Assembly (NCBI RefSeq): GCF_034314045.1
Contig: NZ_JAVIWL010000001.1
Coordinates: forward strand, 3,906,001-3,970,000
From: Glaciimonas sp. CA11.2
GTDB lineage: Bacteria > Pseudomonadota > Gammaproteobacteria > Burkholderiales > Burkholderiaceae_D
Direction: 5' to 3'
DNA length: 64,000 bases
The position numbers were made by a program, and so were the translations under genes. Positions 56,986 through 64,000 of the stretch are shown here, one piece after another. The stretch's first letter is position 1; every line of letters begins with the position of its first letter. The notes beneath the pieces are model-generated. The model worked only from the letters and a program-made list of their open reading frames with translations. It did not search any database and was not told where the DNA came from.

Positions 56986-57813
56986 ATGTCTGACTTCACT
57001 ACGATCCAATATACGTCCCAAGGCGGTATCGCACACATCATCTTTAACCGGCCCGAACGCCTGAATGCGTTAGATAAAACGATGCTGCATGAGATTAACG
57101 ATGCCGTCGATCGTGCTGAGTCTGACGAGACTGTGCGCGTTATCCTGGTGAGCGGATCTGGCCGTGCCTTTTCATCTGGCTTCGATTTAAAGGCCCAAAT
57201 GGAAAGCCAACCGCAAGGGTCAAAAATCTGGCGTGATATTCTCGATCTCGACTTCAATACCACGATGCGTTTCTGGAATAGTCCTAAGCCGACTATCGCC
57301 GCCGTTCATGGCGCATGCATGGCCGGCGCGTTTGAAATAGCACTGTCTTGCGATATTACAATCGCTGCCGAAGATGCTATTTTTGGTGAGCCTGAACTGA
57401 AATTCGGTGCGGGGATCGTTACGATGTTGTTGCCTTGGATGACAGGGCCGAAGCATGCAAAGGATATCATTTTTACCGGCGCAGACAGAATCAGTGCTCA
57501 AGATGCACTTCGTATGGGATTTATCAGCCGTATAGTTCCGCAAGGTGCGCATGTCGAGACGGGACTCAGCATTGCTCGCGGGATTGCATTGGTGGATCCG
57601 GTCCTTGTCAGTCAAACAAAAAAGGCGCTGAATCGGACCTATGAACTTCAAGGAATGCAGAGTGCGTTGAAAGAAGCGCTGGACATTGATCACGCCATTG
57701 AGTCGAAGGGTTCGCCGGACAAACGCGCATTCATGGACATCGCGCGAGATCGTGGCATGCGGGCAGCGATCGCATGGCGTGATGCCCGCTTTGCCGAAGC
57801 ACAGTCTACATGA
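56986..57813 (+). CDS. Enoyl-CoA hydratase/isomerase
   Basis: A 275-residue crotonase-fold enzyme. The oxyanion-hole sequences are [13 protein letters not shown] (near residues 60-72) and [16 protein letters not shown] (near 107-122). The catalytic Glu region is [18 protein letters not shown]. It could hydrate acryloyl-CoA to 3-hydroxypropionyl-CoA, offering a second exit beside AcuI, or act on another enoyl-CoA. AAAGGA lies 5 nt upstream. It overlaps the MFS gene by 4 bp. Confidence 0.83.
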   Translation: MSDFTTIQYTSQGGIAHIIFNRPERLNALDKTMLHEINDAVDRAESDETVRVILVSGSGRAFSSGFDLKAQMESQPQGSKIWRDILDLDFNTTMRFWNSPKPTIAAVHGACMAGAFEIALSCDITIAAEDAIFGEPELKFGAGIVTMLLPWMTGPKHAKDIIFTGADRISAQDALRMGFISRIVPQGAHVETGLSIARGIALVDPVLVSQTKKALNRTYELQGMQSALKEALDIDHAIESKGSPDKRAFMDIARDRGMRAAIAWRDARFAEAQST

Positions 57814-59003
57814 ACAAGCCGATCACCACTATCGTCCTGGCGCAACTATTCGGTACCTCGCTCTGGTTTAGTGCGAACAGTGCGGCAGACGATTTAATGC
57901 GCCTCTGGGGATTAAGTGCAGCAGATATCGGTTGGTTAACCAACGCTGTTCAAGTCGGCTTTATTGTTGGGACGTTGATTTTTGCTTTTACGGGTTTTGC
58001 GGATCGCTTCGCCGCGAGTAAGATATTTGCGGTCTGTTGCATCCTCGGCGCAGTCTTCAACGGCCTCTTTGCACTTTTGAGTACCGGGCTGGAAAGCGCC
58101 TTGTGGTTTCGATTCGTCGTCGGTTTGTCTCTAGCCGGAATATATCCGTTGGGAATGAAACTCGTCGTCAGCTGGAGTCCGCAAAGCGCCGGCCGAAGTC
58201 TTGGCCTGCTAGTGGGCATGTTAACGCTGGGCACCGCATTGCCGCATGGAATACGGATGGTTGGCGGAATGGTTTCGTGGCAAACGGTTATTCTGACATC
58301 CTCCGCATTGGCACTTGTCGGCGCGTTGATGGTTGGCTGGCTGGGCGATGGTCCGCACCTTCAGCGGCGTACCCACGCATCAAGCTCGATCGGTAACGTC
58401 ATGGATGCATTCCGAGTAAAAGAATTTCGGGCATCTGCCTTCGGCTACTTTGGCCATATGTGGGAGTTATATGCGTTCTGGACTCTGGTGCCTGTTCTGC
58501 TTTTGGATGTGCTGTCATCCCCGGGAACACTGCCGTATCACAGTATTTCAGGTTGGGCATTTGCGGTAATTGGCATCGGTGCGATTGGGTGCATCGCCGG
58601 TGGCTTACTCAGCGAAAGAGTGGGAAGTGCGCGCGTGGCATGGTGGGCGTTGGCAACATCGGGGGCGATATGCCTGCTGTTTCCATTTTTACAAACTTTG
58701 CCAGTTTTCTGGAAGCTGGCATTAATGCTCTTGTGGGGCTTGGCAGTGGTCGCCGACTCGCCGCAGTTCTCGGCGATGTCAGTTAAGGCTTGTCCACCGG
58801 GATTGGTTGGCAGTGCGTTGGCAATTCAAAACAGTCTGGGATTTCTACTCACAACCTTCGCGATTCTAATTACCACGTCGGCTTACCCAATAGTCGGCAA
58901 CAAGGTTGCCTGGATCTTGTTACCCGGACCGATTTTTGGACTTATCGGTATGCGCTCACTTTTGCGAGGACCTTCAGTTCCTTTGCCCGTTCCCGCTGAG
59001 TAA
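57810..59003 (+). CDS. MFS transporter
   Basis: A 397-residue major facilitator with twelve predicted helices. Seen are the loop 2-3 motif [10 protein letters not shown] and repeated Gly-rich helices ([23 protein letters not shown]). It overlaps the hydratase gene by 4 bp, so it belongs to the operon. It may carry a precursor or waste acid of the pathway. The substrate is unknown. Confidence 0.8.
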   Translation: MNKPITTIVLAQLFGTSLWFSANSAADDLMRLWGLSAADIGWLTNAVQVGFIVGTLIFAFTGFADRFAASKIFAVCCILGAVFNGLFALLSTGLESALWFRFVVGLSLAGIYPLGMKLVVSWSPQSAGRSLGLLVGMLTLGTALPHGIRMVGGMVSWQTVILTSSALALVGALMVGWLGDGPHLQRRTHASSSIGNVMDAFRVKEFRASAFGYFGHMWELYAFWTLVPVLLLDVLSSPGTLPYHSISGWAFAVIGIGAIGCIAGGLLSERVGSARVAWWALATSGAICLLFPFLQTLPVFWKLALMLLWGLAVVADSPQFSAMSVKACPPGLVGSALAIQNSLGFLLTTFAILITTSAYPIVGNKVAWILLPGPIFGLIGMRSLLRGPSVPLPVPAE

Positions 59004-59094
59004 CGCTCTGTTAAATTACTGAGATCTGCTTTAAAACACACATAAACTTAACGTTCAATTGACGAAGCTAAATATGATGACATGGCACTGCATG

Positions 59095-60006
59095 TCACCT
59101 CAGTTTAATCAAATAAGGTGTGAGGATGTCCGTCAGCCAGCGCATTACAGCCTGAACGCGTGGCGCAAGCTGGTGGCGATTGGCATATAGCAGTGAAACT
59201 GGCATCGGGCACGCGGTGAACTCTGGCAGTACGAGAACTAATGACCCTTGATCAACCAATCGCTGGAGGCCAAGTGTTGGTGCCTGAATGAAGCCTAAAC
59301 CGGTTAAAGCGGCTGCCTGATAGGCATCGGTGCCAATTACTGAGACCGCAGCGGTCATCGGTAATGTTTTGTAGGTGTTGTTGGTACGATCGAAATACTC
59401 CCATCTCGCATCGTTCGACGTCAGATTTGGCGTGTAGTGGACGATGCGGTGTTGTGTCAGATCGGCGAGTGTCTGAGGCACGCCGTGCTGGCTTAGGTAG
59501 TCTGGACTAGCCGCGTTTGACATCTGCATCAGTCCGATAGGACGGGCGACCAGGTCGGAGTTTTCTAGTGCGCCTACGCGCAAGATGCAGTCGAATCCTT
59601 CCTGGATCAGATCTACGCGGCGGTCGGTTGTACTAATGCCGATTTCTAGTCCCGGATGCGCGCTCAGAAATTCTGGCAGACGCGGAATGATGACATCGCG
59701 GGCGAAGATGTTCGGCATGTCGATTCTGAGTCGTCCGGTGAGACCTCCTGAAGTGGGTTGAAACATGACCTGAAGTTGTTCCGCTTCAATCAGCAACTCC
59801 TTGCAGCGATCAAGAAAGCGTTTGCCATCTTCTGTCAGGCGCACGCTACGCGTCGTTCGTTGTAGCAGCCGAGTACCAAGGCGCGCTTCTAGCTGTTGGA
59901 TAGATGTCGATACATGTCCCTTCGCCAGCCCCAATTGTTCTGCGGCGCGGCTGAAGCTGGCTAAGTCGGCGACTCTTGAAAAGATCCGAAGTTCATCAAA
60001 ATCCAT
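59095..60006 (-). CDS. LysR-family transcriptional regulator
   Basis: A 303-residue regulator. The N-terminal HTH (ELRIFSRVADLASFSRAAEQLGLAKGHVSTSIQQLEARLGTRLLQRTTRSVRLTEDG, about 5-62) is LysR-type; the remaining residues form the periplasmic-binding-like effector domain. Divergent from an SDR gene with a 123-bp gap, the usual LysR arrangement, so it probably controls that gene and itself. Confidence 0.88.
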   Translation of the reverse strand: MDFDELRIFSRVADLASFSRAAEQLGLAKGHVSTSIQQLEARLGTRLLQRTTRSVRLTEDGKRFLDRCKELLIEAEQLQVMFQPTSGGLTGRLRIDMPNIFARDVIIPRLPEFLSAHPGLEIGISTTDRRVDLIQEGFDCILRVGALENSDLVARPIGLMQMSNAASPDYLSQHGVPQTLADLTQHRIVHYTPNLTSNDARWEYFDRTNNTYKTLPMTAAVSVIGTDAYQAAALTGLGFIQAPTLGLQRLVDQGSLVLVLPEFTACPMPVSLLYANRHQLAPRVQAVMRWLTDILTPYLIKLR

Positions 60007-60129
60007 GGCTACACGACCTCGATTGTTTTTATAAAAGAACAGTGTAACCAGTTTTGATGGCTTTATCCTCGGTCAGGAAATGATTAAAGTTCAGCTATCG
60101 CAACCTGTTTCAACAACTAAGGATTCCCA

Positions 60130-60897
60130 ATGACTATTCAAACTTCTCCAATAGCGCTTATTACCGGGGCTAGCCGCGGTCTCGGGCGCAACACGGCGCT
60201 GAAGCTGGCCGAACGCGGCGTTGATGTGATCGTTACCTACAAGGGTAACGAAGTTGAGGCAGAAGCTGTGGTTCAACAGATTCAGGCGCAAGGTCGTCGG
60301 GCGCTGGCTCTGCAACTCGATGTCGGCGACGCGAAGTCGTTTGCGGCGTTTGCCGATGCGGTAAAGACTGCGCTGGCGACTACTTGGCAGCGTGATCGAT
60401 TTGATTTTCTCGTTAATAACGCCGGTGTTGGCTACCATGCAAGCCTGGCAGAAACCACTGAAGAACAGTTCGACATGCTGTTTAATATCCATCTGAAGGG
60501 CCCATTTTTCCTGACGCAGAAACTGCTGCCGCTGATGAATGACGGCGGTCGTATTGTAAATATCTCATCCGGTCTGACCCGCTTTACGTTTCCCGGGCTT
60601 GCTGCCTATGCTGCAATGAAGGGCGGCGTCGAGGTGCTGACGCGGTACATGGCCAAGGAACTTGGCACACGCGGTATCGCCGTTAATACGCTGGCGCCGG
60701 GCGCGATTGAAACGGATTTCGGCGGTGGCATGGTGCGTGATAACGCGGAGATGAATGCGGCTGTAGCGAGCCAAACTGCGCTAGGACGTGTCGGTTTGCC
60801 GGATGACATCGGCGGGGCTGTCGCAGCCTTGCTCTCTGCGGACAATCGCTGGGTAAATGCGCAGCGTGTCGAAGTCTCGGGCGGCATCTTCATCTAA
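60130..60897 (+). CDS. Short-chain dehydrogenase/reductase
   Basis: A 255-residue SDR with ITGASRGLGRNTALKLAERG (cofactor), NNAGVGYHASLAETTEEQF, IVNISSGLTRF (catalytic Ser), and YAAMKGGVE (catalytic Tyr and Lys). The substrate is unknown; AAGGA precedes the ATG. The divergent LysR gene is its probable regulator. The T-rich hairpin at 61047-61075 may end its transcript about 150 bp downstream. Confidence 0.85.
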   Translation: MTIQTSPIALITGASRGLGRNTALKLAERGVDVIVTYKGNEVEAEAVVQQIQAQGRRALALQLDVGDAKSFAAFADAVKTALATTWQRDRFDFLVNNAGVGYHASLAETTEEQFDMLFNIHLKGPFFLTQKLLPLMNDGGRIVNISSGLTRFTFPGLAAYAAMKGGVEVLTRYMAKELGTRGIAVNTLAPGAIETDFGGGMVRDNAEMNAAVASQTALGRVGLPDDIGGAVAALLSADNRWVNAQRVEVSGGIFI

Positions 60898-61046
60898 CCG
60901 CTAGCTAGAATTTCGGTGGGTTTTAACCGCCCGGCCCGAATGTATCTTGACCATTTTTTTGCGTACAAAAGTGAGACCAAACCTTGGCGTTGTTTAGCTA
61001 AAGAGTAATGCCGTCTGAGGCGGTATTTAAAAGTTGAAAGTATCTG

Positions 61047-61075
61047 AAAGCCCGCTGAGATGCGGGCTTTTTTTT
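61047..61075 (+). terminator. Rho-independent terminator
   Basis: AAAGCCCGC-TGAGAT-GCGGGCTTT followed by further T residues is a strong plus-strand terminator. The nearest upstream gene on this strand is the SDR gene ending at 60897. Confidence 0.85.
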
Positions 61076-61770
61076 GAATCAATTTGATCGAATGGCAGGC
61101 TTGGAAATCCTCAATAGCGCTTAAAAAAAAGTTTATTGAAGTTTTTTGGGGATTCACTATATGGCGCGCTAGACATCGCGTTAGTAAAAGTTGGCATCCC
61201 AGTCGCACCACCGCATGTCACTTTGCTTTACGACAACTGCTTTATTTCTAATCGATCAATTGAACCTACTAGCTAGACAGTGCGTGAATGCATTTTGGTC
61301 CATAGTTTATTCTGATGTACGCATCATGTTCCGTTGGCATGGTGGACGCTTTTGCCGTGATGCATCAAGCCGCGTCTGCGCTTTCTTGCTCGCCATTAAC
61401 ATTCTCCTCCAGAGTATTTTTCGATGTAACGCTAATTAGATTGTTTGCAGCGATTTCGCTCAACAAGTTCTCGAGTCGATGCGCGGCAAGCATAAAACGC
61501 ATGTTTTCGTTTGGCAGCGTGAGTGTAGGCCCGATTCTAAAAAAAAAGGACCGCCGATGGAGATGACGATCCACGCCATTCTCGGGCACGCAAAGGAACC
61601 TCTGTTCTTGCACTACAATGTTGCTCAAATTCTGGAAATGGACGAGGCGTTGCAAGAAATTAAGAGTGAGTAAGGGAGTAAAAAAGCCGACATGCGCACG
61701 CTGCGTCTTCGACTGGCGCAACGAACAGCCACTCAATGAAAAACATGACCCATTCAAAAGTCACTCAAGC
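61076..61770. other. Gene-poor region before the tRNA genes
   Basis: About 700 bp with no recognised gene. Overlapping frames exist on both strands (61365-61757 minus, 61479-61673 plus and others), none with a ribosome site and a known family. Mutually overlapping frames of this sort suggest chance or a decayed gene. The stretch lies next to tRNA genes, where integration and decay are common, but I see no integrase or direct repeat. Confidence 0.4.
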
Positions 61771-61808
61771 AAAAAAAAGGGGATTAACGCTTTTAGCGCT
61801 AACCCCTT
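61771..61808 (-). terminator. Terminator of the first tRNA-Arg gene
   Basis: On the minus strand a stem of GGGGTTAGCGCT and AGCGTTAATCCCC (one bulge) around AAA is followed by eight T residues. It lies just downstream of the tRNA 3' end. Confidence 0.8.
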
Positions 61809-61826
61809 AATTTCACAACGTATTAC

Positions 61827-61903
61827 TGGTGCGGCTGGCAGGAATCGAACCCACGACCCCTTGGTTCGTAGCCAAGTACTCTATCCAGCTGAGCTACAGC
61901 CGC
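61827..61903 (-). tRNA. tRNA-Arg (anticodon ACG), copy 1
   Basis: A 77-nt cloverleaf with encoded CCA. Acceptor stem GCGGCTG/CAGCCGC, D-arm with AGCTCAGCTGGATAGAGT, anticodon stem CTTGG/CCAAG enclosing CTACGAA (anticodon ACG, whose A34 is normally deaminated to inosine), variable loop, and a T-arm with GTTCGATTC. It is identical in sequence to the gene at 62192-62268. A TATACAAT-like -10 lies about 11 nt upstream. Confidence 0.95.
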
Positions 61904-62151
61904 GAAAGATCGACATTGTATATGGGTTTTATGTAAATAGGGAGAAACTTTTTTAAAAATTTAAATGTGCGAAATGCGGTGCAATTTATCAGCCGTATGC
62001 GAGCTTAAATGCCGGATTAATTGCGCGTTGATTCCCGTGCTAAATGGCATTAGCGAGGTATCTGCGCACATGCCGGAGTATTAAATAAGGGAATCTTGTG
62101 GCGTGATATTTGATGCGGAGGAGGGTGTTATTTATCGACGCCGTAAACCAG

Positions 62152-62185
62152 AAAAGAGTTGCAAGATTTCTCTTGCAACTCTTTT
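62152..62185 (-). terminator. Terminator of the second tRNA-Arg gene
   Basis: A perfect 15-bp stem (AAAAGAGTTGCAAGA with its complement) around a 4-nt loop, ending on the minus strand in TTTT. It is placed 6 nt beyond the tRNA 3' end and differs entirely from the terminator of copy 1. Confidence 0.75.
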
Positions 62186-62191
62186 GTTTTC

Positions 62192-62268
62192 TGGTGCGGC
62201 TGGCAGGAATCGAACCCACGACCCCTTGGTTCGTAGCCAAGTACTCTATCCAGCTGAGCTACAGCCGC
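62192..62268 (-). tRNA. tRNA-Arg (anticodon ACG), copy 2
   Basis: Identical over all 77 nt to the first copy, including the encoded CCA. A perfect TATAAT (62279-62284, minus strand) lies about 10 nt upstream. The two genes are 288 bp apart and each has its own terminator, so they are transcribed separately. Confidence 0.95.
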
Positions 62269-62278
62269 GAAAGAAAAA

Positions 62279-62284
62279 ATTATA
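62279..62284 (-). promoter_or_regulatory. -10 box of the second tRNA-Arg gene
   Basis: A consensus TATAAT on the minus strand, about 10 nt upstream of the mature tRNA 5' end. The -35 position holds only TTCCAA, a weak match. Confidence 0.6.
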
Positions 62285-62507
62285 GCCGAGGTGGCGTGAT
62301 TTTGGAAGGGGTAAATTGCGAATGAATCATTATTGTTAAAAAAATCTACATTTTTCTGAATCGGGATAAATTTTAATCGTCAAAGCCCGTCCGGTAAAGA
62401 AGGGGTAATCGCCGCTATAGCGTTAGTACCTCACATTGGTAAGCGCGCATGGACCGCCATATTCTTTGAGGGGAAGCGGTTTTATGATGGCGGTGATACA
62501 ATCAAAC

Positions 62508-62526
62508 AATAATCATTATCATTTAC
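62508..62526 (+). promoter_or_regulatory. Fur box upstream of ftrA
   Basis: AATAATCATTATCATTTAC matches the 19-bp Fur consensus at 14 positions. Shifting six bases left also gives 14 of 19, as expected for overlapping NAT-type hexamers. It lies 20 bp before the ftrA start, so iron should repress the operon. Confidence 0.7.
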
Positions 62527-62546
62527 TATTCTGAAAGAGCAACATA

Positions 62547-63101
62547 ATGGGAGCGAAATCTAATATGAAATTTTTGACCTTGGCGATGTTGTTTACTGCG
62601 GGCTTTACAAATAGCGCCTTAGCTGCGGAATATCCAATCGGCAAACAGCAAATCATGAACGGAATTGAAGTCGCTGCGGTTTATTTGCAGCCTATCAAGA
62701 TGGAACCAGAAGGCATGATGCGCAAGGCAGAGTTATCAGATATCCATGTCGAGGCAGACATTCGTGCCGTAAAAGATAACCCTAATGGTTTCGCTGAAGG
62801 GGACTGGATGCCGAATTTGGTTATCTCGTATCAGTTCACAAAAGTGGGATCAAAAGAAGTCATCAAAGGCGACATGATGCCGATGGTAGCGAACGACGGT
62901 CCGCATTATGGCGATAACGTCAAGTTGGCAGGTCCCGGTAAATATACGTTGATTATGAAAATCTCACCGCCGTCTGCGAATGCGGCAGCGCACTTTGGTC
63001 GGCATGTAGATAAGGAAACCGGCGTTAGCGCCTGGTTCAAACCGTTTGAGGTCAAGAATGATTTCGTTTTTGCCGGCGTCGGTAAAAAGGGCGGCTATTA
63101 A
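62547..63101 (+). CDS. ftrA: P19/Tp34-family periplasmic iron-binding protein FtrA
   Basis: A 184-residue periplasmic metal-binding protein of the Tp34/P19 family. A signal peptide (MKFLTLAMLFTAGFTNSALAAE) is visible; start is ATG 62547 or ATG 62565. The mature part has conserved YPIGKQQIMNGIEVAAVYLQPIKMEP (Met ligand region), HVEADIRAV (Glu/His copper/iron ligands), HYGDNVKLAGPGKYTL and HFGRHVD. FtrA binds iron and copper and, with FtrB, supplies iron to the FtrC permease. First gene of the operon and preceded by a Fur box. Confidence 0.88.
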   Translation: MGAKSNMKFLTLAMLFTAGFTNSALAAEYPIGKQQIMNGIEVAAVYLQPIKMEPEGMMRKAELSDIHVEADIRAVKDNPNGFAEGDWMPNLVISYQFTKVGSKEVIKGDMMPMVANDGPHYGDNVKLAGPGKYTLIMKISPPSANAAAHFGRHVDKETGVSAWFKPFEVKNDFVFAGVGKKGGY

Positions 63102-63189
63102 TAGATAATGCTGTTGCTAAATCGGCATGTAACACCATGTGCTTCTTTAGTAACCTCAAGTGGACGTTTTCCGATCAGGAGTCATATCG

Positions 63190-63525
63190 ATGTTTGTACA
63201 AAATTTACGTGGTGTGCTGGCTATTGGTTTGCTGTGCACCGCAGGCTTTTCGTCCGCTGTAGATTTACCTACTTTTAGGTTGGAGATGAAAGATGGCGTC
63301 TTAAACCCGGCGCGAATTGAAGTTCCGGCTGGTCAGAAAATTAAGATCGAAGTGCACAACACCGGCTCTTCCGCGGTGGAATTTGAGAGCGTTCAGTTAC
63401 GCAAAGAAAAAGTTTTAGGACCCGGCGCACAGTCATTTATCGTGATTGCGCCGCTGTCACCTGGTGAGTACAAATTTTTTGATGATTTTCATTTAAGTGC
63501 AAAGGGCTTGATTGTCGCCAAATAA
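63190..63525 (+). CDS. ftrB: Cupredoxin-like protein FtrB
   Basis: A 111-residue periplasmic cupredoxin. I set the start at ATG 63190, which has AGGAG 8 nt before it; the frame is open from 63160. The signal peptide is GVLAIGLLCTAGFSSAVD. The fold is the EfeO-cupredoxin type (FRLEMKDGVLNPARIEVPAGQKIKIEVHNTGSSAVEFES), but the usual Cys/His/Met copper ligands are hard to see. In the Brucella and Bordetella systems FtrB oxidises ferrous iron for the permease. Confidence 0.8.
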   Translation: MFVQNLRGVLAIGLLCTAGFSSAVDLPTFRLEMKDGVLNPARIEVPAGQKIKIEVHNTGSSAVEFESVQLRKEKVLGPGAQSFIVIAPLSPGEYKFFDDFHLSAKGLIVAK

Positions 63526-63701
63526 AGTTATTCGGAGCCTGACACCATTAATTTGAATTGACAAAAAACAGGTTTTTTAGTTGATATTTTTTGTAATCTC
63601 AATAGGAGAGTTTTTGTCGGGTTCATAACCGAAGCGGCGCTGGAAATCGCTCAAATGTTTAATGTTTATACCTTGTTAACGATGTAATGGAGAATTAAGC
63701 G

Positions 63702-64000
63702 ATGGGTCAAGTTTTGTTCATCGTCTGGCGCGAGAGCGTTGAGGCTTTGCTAGTGGTTGGCATATTACACGCTTGGTTGGCTAACGGCGGAGCGGAAACG
63801 CGCCGTGGCCTGCCTTATTTGTGGGCCGGTGTCGGCATCGGCATCATTGCGGCGATCGGCCTAGGTGCTGCGTTGCTGGGTTTTAGCGAAATTCTGTCAG
63901 GAGATTCGCAAGACTATTTTCAGATAGCGATGGTATTGATAGCGGCGGTATTGATCGTGCAGATGGTGTACTGGATGCGCAAACATGGTCGTACGATGAA
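63702..64000 (+). CDS. ftrC: FTR1-family iron permease FtrC (partial at window end)
   Basis: The first 99 residues of an FTR1/EfeU-type permease. RESVEALLVVGILHAWL carries the REXXE iron motif (near residues 10-14), and further hydrophobic helices follow. GGAG lies 9 nt before the ATG. The reading frame runs off the right edge. In ftrABCD operons the following gene encodes FtrD, a ferredoxin-like membrane protein. Confidence 0.88.
   Translation, partial: MGQVLFIVWRESVEALLVVGILHAWLANGGAETRRGLPYLWAGVGIGIIAAIGLGAALLGFSEILSGDSQDYFQIAMVLIAAVLIVQMVYWMRKHGRTM

Noticed and set aside
61005..61030. Neisseria-type DNA uptake sequence
   Set aside because: ATGCCGTCTGA occurs once only, in a hairpin-like context; a single match in an unrelated lineage is chance.
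61365..61757. Minus-strand frame near the tRNA genes
   Set aside because: No ribosome site or family, and competing frames cover the same bases.

Overview
This 64-kb window looks like a chromosomal segment of a betaproteobacterium of the order Burkholderiales, most likely an Oxalobacteraceae member (Glaciimonas, Herminiimonas or Collimonas type). The call rests on gene content and protein resemblance: phaC-phaB-phaR, bamD next to rluD and pgeF, rimO, mfd next to ispD-ispF, an EnvZ/OmpR pair, and an FtrABC-type iron system. No search was run. Base composition looks close to balanced by eye. I see no prophage, insertion sequence or CRISPR array.

Layout. 1-2263: a membrane hybrid histidine kinase. 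2441-18773: a minus-strand MSHA-type (type IV-like) pilus locus reading mshI, a PilN-like gene, mshJ-K-L-M-N-Q, then a pilin gene with its own promoter, mshC-D-O-P, and finally mshE-G. 19378-23585: a TonB-dependent receptor, an APH-fold small-molecule kinase and a PnuC-family transporter, which together look like a vitamin uptake-and-trapping module. dinB and an unknown exported protein follow. 26251-30100: a ferritin-like diiron protein, then an OlsB-like acyltransferase, a PlcP-like metallophosphoesterase and an Agt-like glycosyltransferase. The last three sit behind a good match to a PHO box, suggesting replacement of phospholipids by ornithine and glyco-lipids under phosphate limitation.

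30305-50738: housekeeping core, comprising bamD/rluD/pgeF, phaC-phaB-phaR, rimO, a metC-like lyase, serB, mfd, ispD-ispF, and the envZ-ompR pair. 51630-59003: a TetR regulator resembling AcuR, divergent from genes for a short-chain fatty acid transporter, AcuI-type acryloyl-CoA reductase, acyl-CoA ligase, enoyl-CoA hydratase and an MFS carrier. The intergenic region holds two exactly inverted 19-bp copies of a TGAC-NN-GTCA operator-like site. The set points to uptake and activation of acrylate or a related short acid, without a DMSP lyase. 59095-60897: a divergent LysR regulator and SDR pair. 61827-62268: two identical tRNA-Arg(ACG) genes. 62547-64000: a Fur-box-preceded ftrA-ftrB-ftrC iron uptake operon, cut by the window edge.

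The most interesting points are the Pho-linked lipid cluster, the receptor-kinase-PnuC module, the acrylate-like cluster with twin operators and an apparent frameshift at the start of its transporter gene, and the tandem cyclic-di-GMP binding signature in the pilus ATPase MshE.
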